Source of the DNA: Elymus sibiricus
Taxonomy: Eukaryota > Streptophyta > Magnoliopsida > Poales > Poaceae
DNA length: 64,000 nucleotides
Direction of reading: 5' to 3'
Assembly (NCBI GenBank): GCA_039707655.1
Contig: CM077676.1
Span: forward strand, 238,091,866 to 238,155,865
Shown here: piece by piece, positions 22,201 through 33,187 of the stretch
Layout: every line of letters starts with the position of its first letter
Numbering within the stretch: position 1 is the stretch's first letter
Notes under the pieces: model-generated
Databases searched by the model: none
What the model saw: only the letters and a program-made list of their open reading frames with translations
Told to the model about the DNA's origin: nothing
Made by a program: the position numbers and the translations under genes

Positions 22201-22612
22201 CAATTCATTGCCCAGCCTCATCTGGACCCGGTCAATAAAAAATTCACAACAAATTCAAAAAACATCAAAAAAATTCAATATTTTTTTGCATGGTAGATAA
22301 TTTATTGCGTGAGGGCGTTCCAAATTTCATATCATTTGGACATATGAGTAGCTCTCAACAAAAAAGGCAAATTGGGTCAGAACAGTACATGAACAATAAA
22401 CTTTTTTATAGACTCCAAATTTGTCTTTTTTTCTGAGAGCTACTCAGATGTCCAAATGATCTAAAAATTGGAGCAGACCTCACGCACCAAATTATCTACC
22501 ATGCAAAAAAATTGGTTTTTATTGAATTTTTCTAGTATTTGTTTTGATTTGTTTCTTCAGCATGGGTGTAGATGAGCCTAGGCTAAAAAATGGATATTCG
22601 AAAACGGAGGGA
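22201..22612. mobile_element. Long foldback element (MITE-like hairpin)
   Basis: Sequence at 22281-22376 reads GCATGGTAGATAATTT...GAGTAGCTCTCA and returns inverted at 22414-22511, with only about 37 bases between arms. Weaker inverted similarity extends further out on both sides (ATTGAATTTTT and AGATGAG words). The right end is AACGGAGGGAGTA, a Stowaway-like terminus. A transcript would fold into a hairpin of roughly 90 paired bases or more. Confidence 0.7.
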
Positions 22613-22980
22613 GTATATACAACGAACAAGCTCAAACTCTTTTGACTTTGAGATATATCGATGGTACCGTTTGACCACATTGCATCAATGGACTCAATAG
22701 TTTGAAGTTGACGTAATGCGTGCCTTTTGCAGTTCACATCTAGATGGGGGAACACCATACATATTGTTTGATAACCACGCTATACGTATAAACACATGCA
22801 CAGTCTACATTCCTAATCGCTAGCTAGAGCTTGAACTATATTTGTTTTCAACATAGAGTGGAATCGTTTATTTGAATTAATGATCTTAGCGTTTACAAAA
22901 AAATGTAATGGGCCATAAATCTTTGTTCTGCTTTTGAACATACTGCGATATATGCAACCCTTTTTTGAAAATGACCAGAT
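22613..22980. other. Unassigned sequence with a diverged copy at 31480-31720
   Basis: CGAACAAGCTCAAA, CGTTTGACCACATTGCATC and a following AACATCT/TTCACATCT segment occur in the same order at 31487-31620. No coding potential is seen. Confidence 0.5.
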
Positions 22981-23900
22981 CCATTATAAAGGTTCACCAG
23001 GAGTACAAAGCAACTCAAACATAATAAAAATTACATCGAGATAACGAGACCACCGAACGACCTACTGCCATCAGAACGAGCCGCTGACGCATCGCTGTTG
23101 CCGCCATCCTACCTGAGCCGGCTTGACCTCGTCAATGACAACCGGGAAGTCTTCGTGCATGTGCCCCTAAGGAGCAGTGCGCCGGAGCCATAGTTTTCGT
23201 AATTGATCTGAAGCACCTAATTAATATAACACAAAATTTCACGACATGACAAGAAACCCTAACCTCACCGCCCTAAGGAGACGGCATGAATTAACGCCAG
23301 AGCCCCATCGACTACGTCCCGACGAGGATCTGAGCTCGAAATACAAACTCATAGAAGAAGTGTCAATCGATGTCGCCGCTGTCCTACTAGAGCCGGCTTG
23401 ACCTTTTTGACAGCAGTCGAGAAGTCTTCGTGCAAATGCTCATAAGGACCAGCGCCGTACAGCCGTAGTTGTCGCCATTGAACCCTTGCATTGATCTGAA
23501 GCACTTGACACCTAATCTCGCTACATGACAATACGCTGATGTTCCATCGACTATGTCTAGATGGACGAGTCAAGGAGGATCGGATCCCGAAAGAGAAACT
23601 AGGAGAAAAAGCACTACCATCCGAGTGAGGGCAGTGTGTGCGTGGACTAAAAAGCCCTAACGTCAACTACTAACTGGAGCGGAGGCACCGGGATTCCCCT
23701 CCCCGCCATCGGTGGCCAGAGCGGCAGGAACAGGGGAGGGGCGAATCCACGGGATCACTGGTGAACCATGCAGGGGAGAGGTTGCCCTAGCTGCCTAGGG
23801 TCGGGGGAGTAGATTTGTATTTATACCAAAAGTGGATTCGAATTTTATTGGTTCTGTAATATACCCGGTGCTCCTACCTTTTTTTTAGATTTCTCAACAA
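22981..23900. repeat. Unclassified interspersed repeat with an internal duplication
   Basis: Two similar segments (about 23090-23200 and 23365-23470) share AGCCGGCTTGACC, GAAGTCTTCGTGCA and TAAGGA...CAGCGCC in the same order. The style of the sequence, rich in CGCCG and GATCTGA with an internal AATATAACACA tract, resembles a common non-coding grass repeat. No transposon ends could be fixed. Confidence 0.45.
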
Positions 23901-24701
23901 ATCTACAGCCCGTATGTTACCACCGCTCGTCTCTCTTTTCTACTATAGTAGTAACTCGGCCTGCCTAAAAAAAGTAACTCAGCCAACGCCCGGGGGTGGG
24001 GGAGTCTGCCTAAGGTCGGTTGCACAACTGCGGTACCACATGTGAGTGCCAACGCAAGATTGCGCGTGTTCCATTCGGTGAGGGGCGTGCTAGACTGACC
24101 GTGTGGGTGCGACGCGAACGCTACGGGCGTGCTGTATATGTACCACCTTTTTCTTTTGGTTTTGCTCCATGGCGCAATCCATCGATACAAAATTATATTT
24201 AAATTTGAAAGGTGAGGGTGGGGCTTTTCCCGTGCGGTAGGCGGGGCAGCTTCGCCTAGTCGGTTCGACAGAGAGGCGAGGAGGATGAGGGAGTAGCAGA
24301 TTCAACTTACTGCTAGAAAGGTGTCGCTGTGTGATTTGAAGACTCATTACTGCTGGAAAGGTGGGGCCTTGTGATTTGACTGGTCATTGTAGTCATTATT
24401 ACTCCGACGCTACGACCGGGGTGAGTCACCCCTTCCGTTCCCTACTCTAATCTGTTCCATGACACGTCGACTCGGATGCTGGCTGTCCCACATGTCAGCA
24501 AAAGGAAGTATAATTGATGCCGACGACCTAAGGAGGAGAAAAGAACCGTGCATTATACTCTAGTTTTCCACTTGAGTACTAGTACGACGGAGGAGTGCGA
24601 AACACGGCAGCCGAGTGAACCAGCAGGCGATATGGGGATAAAAAATGATGTACTACTGTCCAGCCTTTATGGCATTCTTACCATGTCCCGTAAAAAACAT
24701 G
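23901..24701. other. Unassigned sequence sharing modules with 29190-29700
   Basis: The segment near 24026-24130 (CACATGTGAGTGCCAACGC to GTGCGACGCGAACGC) is a diverged single copy of the 94-bp repeat at 29245-29526. The segment near 24205-24290 (GGGCTTTTCCCGTGCGGTAG) has relatives at 29190 and 29625. No genes are seen. Confidence 0.5.
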
Positions 24702-26887
24702 CACTAGTGGAAAAGGTGCTAGCCACAACTTTTGTTGGCGGCGCGCCATTTTCAACCAACGCCAGCACTATTTTTTTTTCAAATAGTGCTGGCGTCGGCC
24801 TATTTGGTACTACATTACTAGGGCCATAGTGGTGGCGTTGGCAAATAGTTGGATGCCACAGGAATGTGGGACCCGCAGATTGTATAAGGCGTAATATAGT
24901 GGTGGCGTTGTATAACATGGAATGACAACACTATTATGTTTAGTTGTGGCGTGTTTATTGGTTGCTTCGTCAGCACTATATGACTACGGTCTAATTTTTG
25001 GAACTACTTTTATTTATAATTATTTATTCTTAATTGATTAAAATGTGTCTAATTTTTGGAATTACTTTTATTTATAATTATTTATTCTTAATTGATTAAA
25101 ATGTGTTTAATAATATTATTTTGTCAATGTGAACATTATTTTATTTTTTGGTAGGTGGTTATCATTTTTATATTATATTGTAGTTTATTTTTATTAAATT
25201 TATATTATTTTAATTGGAAATTCTGACATTTTTTTAAAATATATTTTATATTTTATTTGTTTTTATTAAATTAAGAATATTGTTTTGAATTTTATTGAAG
25301 TACTATTATTATTTTGAGCCTTTTATTTGTTTTAAGTAAAGTAGAAATACTGTATTGCTTTTATTAAAGTAAGAATTTTTTATGTTTTTGCTAAATTTAC
25401 TTTTTTTGCGTATTGGGCCAAGCCCAAAAATTATGAGGAGGCAGTGGGGGTCAAAACCAAGGGGGCAACGACCCCCTCACCCCACTCCCTCTCTCTGCCC
25501 CCGTGCGCGTTCTCTCTTTCCATTCCTCTCTCTCATTCCCCTTTCTTCGATTCTGTCGCCGCTCCGATTCTGACCAGTTCTGGTGGTGAGGTAACAGCTA
25601 ATCACCCTCTCTCTCTCTCGCCACTCGTTGCCCTCCGATTTGATTTGATTTGATTTCGTTTTGATTTGAATCCCTAGGGTTTTAGCGACAACGGCGGCGG
25701 AAACGATGGACTGCTAGGATTCATCCCCTCCACAGCATTGACTCCACCTCCGTCGATGAGTTCATCCCCTCCACCTTATTTTGCTTTCAACAAAATTATC
25801 GGTGAGTTCATCCCCTCCCTATTTGATTTGCATTGCTAGGGTTTCAGTTTGGCAGTGAAGTGAGTAGGCCAAATTGAATTAGAATGGGTAGGCAAAATTA
25901 GGAGTTTGAATAGAAACTACAATTTTAGAAATGTGTGGTGGTGTGCTTCTGGGCACTAAAATATTGTTATTGTGATCATCTATGTTGTCGATGAATTGTG
26001 TTTGCTCTAGTGCATTGCCAAGTTAGTGCCAAATCAGTGCCACATTGATGGCATTTTTGGTTGATACACATATGGATAATTTGAATGATAGTGCAAGATA
26101 CTACACTTCATCATGTGTATTTGCTCTAGGCATTGTTTTAGTTGCAAGGTTTTTAGTTCCAAGTTCATTAGATGGTAGTTCATTAGATGCTAGATCATTT
26201 AGGCAATTTAGTCAGATTTGGCAATATAGACAGATTTGAATGAGTGTGACATTATTGATAGAAGATACCACATGTTGCCTACAATTAACTTAGTTAGATT
26301 TGGCAATGTACACAATTAACTTAGTTCATTACATGCTAGTTCATCCTACAATAATGCACGAAGACCGGTAGTTGTAGCCAATTAACTTAGTTCATTACCT
26401 ACCAAAAGAGTGCCAAAACTTTAGTGCTATTTTCTATATGAACTAGTGCTATTTTGTTGTTGTCCAAAGCTAGTTATGCATATATGTTGTCATCATCTTT
26501 AAACAGATTTTTAAGTATAATTTGGCATGATACATAAACTACAAATGTCACATGTAATTTAGGCAATTTAGCAAGTTAGTCACATGTAACCTAGAAACTG
26601 CCATGTGTTTGTATGTGTTTAAACTAGCATGTGTTTGTATGGCAGTGCTAAGTAATTTGAATAGATGGATATAATTTATTTGCTTGTGTAGAAACTGCCA
26701 TGTGTTAGATAATTAGGAGTTTGAATAGATGGAAACTGCCATGTGTTTGCTCTTGTGTACGTTTGTAAAAATGCCATGCATAGCATATGTTGAACTAATT
26801 TGTCATGGTATATATGCATTTGTAAAAATGCCATGTATATGCATGGGTGAGGGAAAGGGCGTAGTAATCAAGCTTCTCCTTGTTGTA
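24702..26887 (+). mobile_element. CACTA-2: CACTA element related to CACTA-1, right end missing
   Basis: Starts CACTAGTGGAAAAGGTGCTA and continues CACAACTTTTGTTGG, matching the CACTA-1 left end with few changes. Subterminal AGTGCTGGCGT/AGTGGTGGCGTTGG repeats follow. Internally it matches the CACTA-1 plan: an AT-rich tract, a GC-rich CT-laden segment (25440-25600) ending GTGGTGAGGTAAC, then sequence full of AGTGCCA words. I found no inverted CACTAGTG end before the SINA pseudogene, so the element is truncated or recombined near 26888. The right border given here is the start of a 29-bp direct repeat, not a proven end. Confidence 0.7.
24989..25104. repeat. 58-bp tandem duplication inside CACTA-2
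   Basis: GTCTAATTTTTGGAA...TTAATTGATTAAAATGT is present twice in tandem with one or two differences. Confidence 0.85.
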
Positions 26888-26916
26888 CGAGTTGACGCGA
26901 CACATCAAAGCAGTAC
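26888..26916. repeat. 29-bp direct repeat, left copy
   Basis: A 29-base sequence beginning CGAGTTGACGCGACACAT matches 28245-28273 at 27 of 29 bases in the same orientation. Together the copies bracket the SINA pseudogene. Confidence 0.8.
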
Positions 26917-27106
26917 ACTCGATTTTATCAAAAAGTTGTGTTTACCGATGCATTAATTACAATGCATGCATGCATGCCGTGAGTTTCCTTTTGATCCTTT
27001 TCATGTGTTGATCTAATGCACCTTGAAGTATGAACATGTGATGGTAAAACTTTCTAATGCCCTGGCCCTAAAGCGAGAGATGGTGGTGCACGAGTAGGGC
27101 GAGATC

Positions 27107-27988
27107 ATGCCGACGGAACAGGACCAGACGATGGAGGTCTTTATGGACCTCACCATGCTCCACTGCCCCTTCTGCTTCCGCCCCTTGAAGCCTTCGGTGT
27201 ACGAGGTTTGAATACATCTCGTCTGTTCGGCTGATCAAGCAAGGCGCATGTTTCTTCATTGATGTGGTGTTCGATTGATTTGTGCAGAGCAAGGGAGGGC
27301 ACCTGGCCTGCACGGACTGCCGCGACAAGCGCCCCGGGAACTAGCGGTAGTGCCAGAAGTGCGAGCGCGGCAGCGGCTTCGACGTGCGCAACATGGCGAT
27401 GGACGTCGTCCTCTCCTTGGCGAGGGTGGAGTGCCCGAACGAAGGTTGTGGGCTCTACGTCAGTTACCACAAGCTCGCCGATCACTAGAGCGTGTGTCCA
27501 CTCATGCCATGCAAGTGCCTCATGCCCGGTTGGGGCTACGAAGGAACGCCGCCAGCGCTCCCCCACCACCTCAGCACCGTGCACCCCATGCCCATGCACA
27601 GGATCCAGTACCTCAAGGTGCTCCTACTGCAAGTGCCAGTGTCGTAGCCGCGGTGCTTGCTGTTCGCGGAGGAGGACGGCTACTGTTTTTCGTGGTCGGC
27701 GGCGCGCTCGGCATGGGCGCACCTATCGCCGTGTCGATCATCTGCATCAGAGCGGGGGCGTCCCCACTGCCGCACTACGCGGCCAAGGTGTGGGCGAACG
27801 GGCCGCCGAGGGCGCCCAACGGCAGGACCGACGCCGTCAAGGTGGAAATCGAGGTGACAAGCAGCAAGGAGCCCGACGCCGTCGCCGTGGAGAAGACCTT
27901 CTTGACAGTGCCACCCCAGCTGCTGGCCGGGGCTGGGTCGTCGAGGACGGTGTCCCTCCACATTCGGATTGACAAGCTCACCTCCTAA
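27107..27988 (+). pseudogene. SINA-like E3 ubiquitin ligase pseudogene
   Basis: Exon 1 (ATG 27107 to 27205) reads MLHCPFCFRPLKPSVYE, the first half of the RING finger. A GT-AG intron spans 27206-27287. Exon 2 continues GGHLACTDCRDKRPGN, CQKCERGSGFDVRNMAMD, then the SIAH-type zinc fingers (VECPNEGCGLYVSYHKLADH, CPLMPCKCLMPGWGYEG, LSTVHPMPMHRIQY) and the C-terminal SINA/TRAF-like domain ending TVSLHIRIDKLTS. This domain order fits plant SINA-like proteins, which transfer ubiquitin to target proteins. It is dead: TAG stops follow GN (27342 region), R, ADH (near 27487) and PVS (near 27645), and a one-base loss near 27690 shifts frame after DGYCF. All four stops are TAG. The intron and both splice sites are kept, so it is a DNA-level copy and not a retrocopy. 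Confidence 0.88.
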
Positions 27989-28244
27989 ATGATTCCATAA
28001 TGCCTTCTAGTTATCTTAGTAATATGCTAATGTAGGGTTTAGTTTGGTCTACTTCAGCTTAAGAGATGGTGGATTTTGGTGGCGATCCAGCAATTACTTC
28101 AACATCAGATCAGCAGTTGAAGTAATTTCCAATAGTTGAAGAGATATTTTGTGTCTGATGGGTATAAGATCCTTTGGGTAAGAACTAAACCTAAATATAT
28201 GATGCTTATATATTTGTTTATTAAGCAAGTGTTGCATACTTCTG

Positions 28245-28273
28245 CGAGTTAACGCGACACATCAAAGTAGTAC
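28245..28273. repeat. 29-bp direct repeat, right copy
   Basis: Begins CGAGTTAACGCGACACAT; pairs with 26888-26916 (27 of 29 bases). It may be a recombination scar or a target duplication around the pseudogene segment. Confidence 0.8.
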
Positions 28274-29244
28274 TACTAGTACTCACTATAGTCCATAGTG
28301 CCTCCTGTCCAGCTTACAATATGGCTCAATTTGAAAAATCTCTCTAAGGAAGGTAGATGGTGACTGGTGGAATAAATTTGTTATGTATAGTAACTTTTTA
28401 TGACATGCATTAACATTTTGTCAGTTAAATCTCTGGTCAAATTTGGGCTCAAAATACGAAGAGGACCAATAAACCATGATGGAGTAGTAAACAAAATTTG
28501 TTTGCCAACTATAATAAACAAATGAATTTATTTTGATTCCCAAAACAAGCCGCACCCGACTGCGCACCAGGCAGACTAAGCTCGTATCGTGTTGGTGCCG
28601 TGTGCGACATGCACATTAAGCAAAACCTCGCACCTCCAGCTGAGCCTCCACATGTTAAACTTTTGAATCTCAAGGCCAAGGAGCAACGTGAACCTTTAAT
28701 AGAGCCAATCGGATGGTTGAGAACACTATGATTCGTAGCTACAGATGCGTGTGTGAGAGAGGACGAGTGCATGTGTGCACCTCTTCTCTTCGTGTACGAC
28801 GTACTAAACCTAGAGTACAAGTGTATGTGTGTGGCATCGACCTGGAGAGCTAGAGATGGTGTGTGTGCGAGAAGTCCCGAGAGACTCGTGACTGTAGGTG
28901 TGTGCATGGGAAAGAGGGAGAGAGATGATATGTGTCAATGTAATGCATGTGAAAAAGTGACTAGTCAATAGTTCGCCATGAGGCTATTCCTGGCCAACGC
29001 CCTAATAACCATAAGATCTGCATCCGATGGTGCCAGTTATTGGACAAAAACAGCAGTAAAAAAAGAAATGCCATGGCATTTTACAAAACTGCCACACCAC
29101 GCCCCTCCCCTACACATGAAACTGCCACACGAGCGTTCGCAATTGCCATGGTCTACTCCTTGTGAGATCTACACTATTATTAAAAAGGCTGGGCTTTTGG
29201 CGCGTGGTAGGTGGGGGAGCTTGGCCTGTCGGTTTGCTTCTGCT
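28274..29244. other. Unassigned sequence, no gene
   Basis: Contains GT/GA-rich stretches (28750-28960) related to 30280-30420 (CACCTCTTCTCTTCGT and AGATGGTGTGTG words). A TCTACACTATTATTAAAAAG sequence near 29168 resembles the 5' end of a Helitron, but no 3' end or RepHel gene is visible. Confidence 0.4.
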
Positions 29245-29526
29245 CACATGCGGTCGCACATGTCACTGATGTACCAAGCCGATGCGCGTCCCTTCGGTGA
29301 GCGGCGGGCCGGACCGACCATGTGTTTGTGCTACTGGTCACATGCGGTCGCACATGTTAGTGATGCACCAAGCCAATGCGCGTCCTTTTGGTGAGAAGTG
29401 GGCCGGACCGACCATGTGTTGGTGCTACTGCTCACATGCGGTCGCACATGTTAGAGATGCATCAAGCCGATGCACGTCCCTTCGGTGTGCGGTGGGCCGG
29501 ACCGACCGTGTGTTGGTGCGACGCGA
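29245..29526. repeat. GC-rich tandem repeat, three 94-bp units
   Basis: Units start at 29245, 29339 and 29433 with CACATGCGGTCGCACATG and contain GGGCCGGACCGACC. Spacing is exactly 94 bases. A lone diverged copy lies near 24026-24130. The unit contains ATGCGGTCGCAC and GGTCCGG-like partial palindromes. Confidence 0.9.
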
Positions 29527-32300
29527 ACGCGACGGGCTGTAAATTTACCGCCTAACTTAATTTGTAAAGTGTAACACTTGCTTTGGCTCCTTTACAAGAT
29601 CGGTGAATAGAAATCCCAATTAGAAAGGCGAGGGTGCTGTTTTTCCCGCGCGGGGAGCGAGGAAGTTTTTTTTGAAGTGGAGCGGAGGCGTGGGGGTTTG
29701 GCTGACGGTTTGCATACATTTCTCAGACACGTACATGGGCTCACGTTCTCAGAGGCCATCGTGGCTGAGCCAGATCCTCGCAACCTCTCAGAGCCAAAAA
29801 AGAGGAGCCCACTACTGGCTATTTCTATAATCAATTTTGAAATTTTCAATCATTCACGTGTGATGTGATATCAACCGTTCATTGATGTTGATCCAACGGT
29901 CTAGTTGCCTGGGATTCGCGTCTACAGTAACCTAATTGTACCCAGCAGTGTCTACATTCTTCTGGAACCAACGGCAAGTAAGTGTGATCAATCCACACAA
30001 GAAGCTGGCAAACAACATCTCCACATGTGCCACGTGGCTTCATTGATGCCCCCCCACATCAGTTTATTCATAAATATATTGACTGAAAAAGAGAGACATC
30101 ACCCGAAATAAGATCATGCTCATATTTTGTTTCCTATGAAGTAGTGCCATGCTTTCTTGCTTTGCACGTACCGGAAGTACTGGTGCCACATCATCTAAAA
30201 AGCCTTTCTACACGCGTCAAATTATCACATGGGCCACCTCTTCTTATAGAAATGTGCTCCGTCGTGTACATGCGCATGTGTATGTGGGAAGGAGTGCGTG
30301 CGTGCATGCACCTCTTCTCTTCGTACATGTACTCCACCTAGTGGGTGTGTCAGAGAGAGAGAGAGATGGTGTGTGCGAGATGCCTTTATACATATGTTTG
30401 TGTCAAAGAGAGGCCTAAATACATAGCATATGTATGTGCAGGGGGGCGATATACGAGAAGAGAGGGGAGGGATCGTTTACGAGAGATATCGATAGAGACG
30501 GATAGAGGGAAGAACTTTACGAGCGTACACGCGTTAGGAAAGAGGGGGTGCTGGAAGATGGTGCGAGAGGCCAACTAGATGAAGAGAAGGAAGGAGTACA
30601 TGTGCGAGATCGATAATTAAAGAGAGGGGACGGGAACGTGCATGGGCGCGTGCATCTAATGGATAGATAAAGCGGAAGGCATGGATGATGAGATGGGGAG
30701 GGACAATTAATGTGTGTGTGGTAGGCGGTCCTATCTAAAGAGGTCGTAGTTTGGTCGATCCATGGGAAAAGATGGGGAGACCTAACTAGAGATATAGATC
30801 GGTCGGTTTGTGTGGAAAAATAGCGAGGGACCTGGCTACACATAGAGCGAAATCAATTGGTGCACATGCATGCATGTGTCAGAGATAAAGAACGCGCGGA
30901 GTGACGAAGAGAGGGAGAGGTGTGTGGGGGGGGGGGTGCACCTAGCTAGCTACCTACCTAGGAGATGGTGCGAGAGGCCTACTAGTTAGTTAGCTTGAGA
31001 TAGTGTACGAGTGCGAGATGGATAACAAGAGGGGGCGATAGTGTGTGCGTGCCTCAGAGTTAGGGCGGGAGGCATGGATGGTGAGAGAGGGGAGGGACTA
31101 TGTGTGTACATGTTTGTGTGTGGTAGGCAGACCTAGCTAGAGGGGTATATCGATCGGTGTGTGTGGGAAAGAGGGAGATGAAGAGACCTAGAGAGATTGT
31201 GGGAGACCGACCTAAAGAATGAGAACGTGTGTGCGCGATGTGGAGGATGCCGAGTGAGGAGTGTGTCTGCATATATGCATGCATAATGGAAAAGTTAGTG
31301 GTATCCACAAAGAGAGGAGGATTGTGTGTGTGGGTGTAAAAGACTCACAGAGATGATAATCAATATATAAGTGGATTCAAATATTTGAATAAGAGATCAT
31401 GATGTTTGTAACTCATGCATGCATGAATATAATGGAGATATGCGTGGTGTGGTTTTGAATCGAACATGCTATACTATATACACATCGAACAAGCTCAAAT
31501 TGATTTGAATTTGAGATACCGATGGCAGGCATCGTTTGACCACATTGCATCCATGCATGGACATAACTATTCGAATTTGAGATAATGTGTGGCTTTCGCG
31601 GCTAACATCTGAATGTTGTGTGTGTGGGGGGGGGGCATGCATTGTGTGTGTTAAACACATTATACATATGAAAACATGGTTTAGATTATTCCGAACGTCT
31701 ACCTAGAGCATGAAATGTACTGTGATTTAAATTCAGCATAAAATGGATACAAATATTTGAATTGGAGATCGTCTGGTACATGTCGTTCATATTTAAATAG
31801 GATTAATACTATATGCATGTCTGGTGTTATCAAGATAATATTTAAATGATGGTATAACTTGACAACAATCGTATTCAAATAGGGAAAATTGAATCAAATT
31901 TAGTCCATATGGTAGATGGCAGTATATATACATTGGATGAAGTAAAATGGTCACATAAGATGGAAGATCCAAATGTAGGACTACATCCATTATGCACCGC
32001 AAAATCACCTAATGATATATTCAAATTCAACATAACGTGGATTCAAAATTTGAAATTCGAGATCGTGGCATTTGTAATCATATAAAACGAGACATGCTTC
32101 TTTCTTGTGGTGCGAATTGATTTGTTTATGTTGTTGTTGAGGGAAGTGCGCATTGATTTGGTACTATACACGCTAAGCTTGTTCTCCCAATTTTTTTAGT
32201 TTTTTGTTGTTGTTTTTGAATAGCATTTGTAGTAATATAGTAAAACGGGACATGACTCTCTCTTGTCTTGTACGAATTGTCTTTTGTTTTGTTTTTTTTG
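29527..32300. repeat. Low-complexity patchwork with several large imperfect duplications
   Basis: No gene is visible in 2.8 kb. Repeating blocks include AGATGGTGCGAGAGGCC at 30556 and 30964 with matching downstream order (GGAGGCATGGATG, GTGTGTGGTAGGC, GATCGGTCGG), spacing about 408. GTGGATTCAAATATTTGAAT-type blocks occur near 31372, 31740 and 32036. GCATTTGTA...AAAACG(A/G)GACATG occurs at about 32068 and 32224. GT- and GA-rich tracts fill much of the rest. Confidence 0.6.
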
Positions 32301-32653
32301 TACACGTTAAGCTTGTTCCCCCAAAATTCGAAGCCGCGCCTTGTTATCCCGAAATTTTCAAGCTATCTCTTTGTCTCTTGTGGTGCGAAACTCTCACCTC
32401 TTCAACCCATGCCTTGTTATCCCGAAATTTCAATGCGCGCAAAAACTTCCTCCTCATCCGAAATCGGTCACGCCGCCCATACACGCGAAATCCCCCTTCT
32501 ATCCCACAACCGAAAATGCCGCCTCGACGTCCCATGGTCAAAACGGGTGGGGGTTCTTTCATAACTTACCCCACATTTCGGACAAGCGCTTCCCTAAGCC
32601 ATGGCTCCCCCCTCCCTTCCCCTCTGTTCCCCCCATTCGTACACCGAGGCCGC
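32301..32653 (+). other. Pre-insertion sequence left of RLG-2, continues at 45914
   Basis: The perfect target duplication of RLG-2 shows that 32653 was joined to 45919 before insertion. The left part has two copies of CCTTGTTATCCCGAAATTT (32340 and 32411 regions) and then a GC-rich stretch. Open frames cross the rejoined site for only a short distance. I recall similar sequence from wheat repeats but cannot classify it. Confidence 0.5.
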
Positions 32654-33176
32654 TGTCGTGGTTTTGTCGCGACAGATGTCCTGGTAGGACTTAGAGATGA
32701 AGCCATCGCACTAACGTGGAAGCTTAGCGGGGTTGAGCGGGAACGAGATGACGCCGGGTTACCCAGGTTCAGCCCCTCACGGTGGAGGTAAAGCCTACGT
32801 CCTGCTTGTTTATATGGCTGTGGATCTCGATTACAAGGATGCGGATTCGCTAACCTAGCTCTCGAGGGGATTGCAACTTAGTCTTTTTCGTATAGGTGCT
32901 CCCCTTTATATACAAAGGTGGAACCCTAGATTACATGAAAGTCCGGGTCGTTCTTTGAGCCGCCTCCTTATTTCCTCCTACTTGTCCTTCAAGACAGCTC
33001 TCCTTGCCATCTGATTTGTCGTGAGGCGGCTCATTATGTAAGCCGGCCCTCCCTTACCAGTCCTTGCTAAGCCGGATCATAAAGACTTCAGCCCCGCAGT
33101 GAGTTGGCCCATTAAGCTCGCCTTATGGCCGGGTCAACACTCTGCCGGGTCTCCTTGCTGGTGAATATCCCCAACA
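32654..33176 (-). repeat. RLG-2 3' LTR (523 bp)
   Basis: Next to the polypurine tract, so 3'. Contains a minus-strand TATA box (TATATAAAGG, 32903-32912) and the shared box TACCCAGGTTCAGCC (near 32760). Confidence 0.93.
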
Positions 33177-33187
33177 TTAGCCCTCAG
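33177..33187 (-). other. RLG-2 polypurine tract
   Basis: Minus-strand CTGAGGGCTAA abuts the TGTTGGGG start of the 3' LTR. Confidence 0.7.

Noticed and set aside
29168..29190. Helitron 5' end (TCTACACTATTATTAAAAAG)
   Set aside because: Only the short start resembles a Helitron. I found no hairpin plus CTRR end and no Rep/helicase coding, so borders cannot be supported.
28753..31310. Possible genes in the GT/GA-rich region
   Set aside because: Frames are short, cysteine/arginine- or threonine/histidine-rich, and come from GTGTGT and GAGAGA runs.
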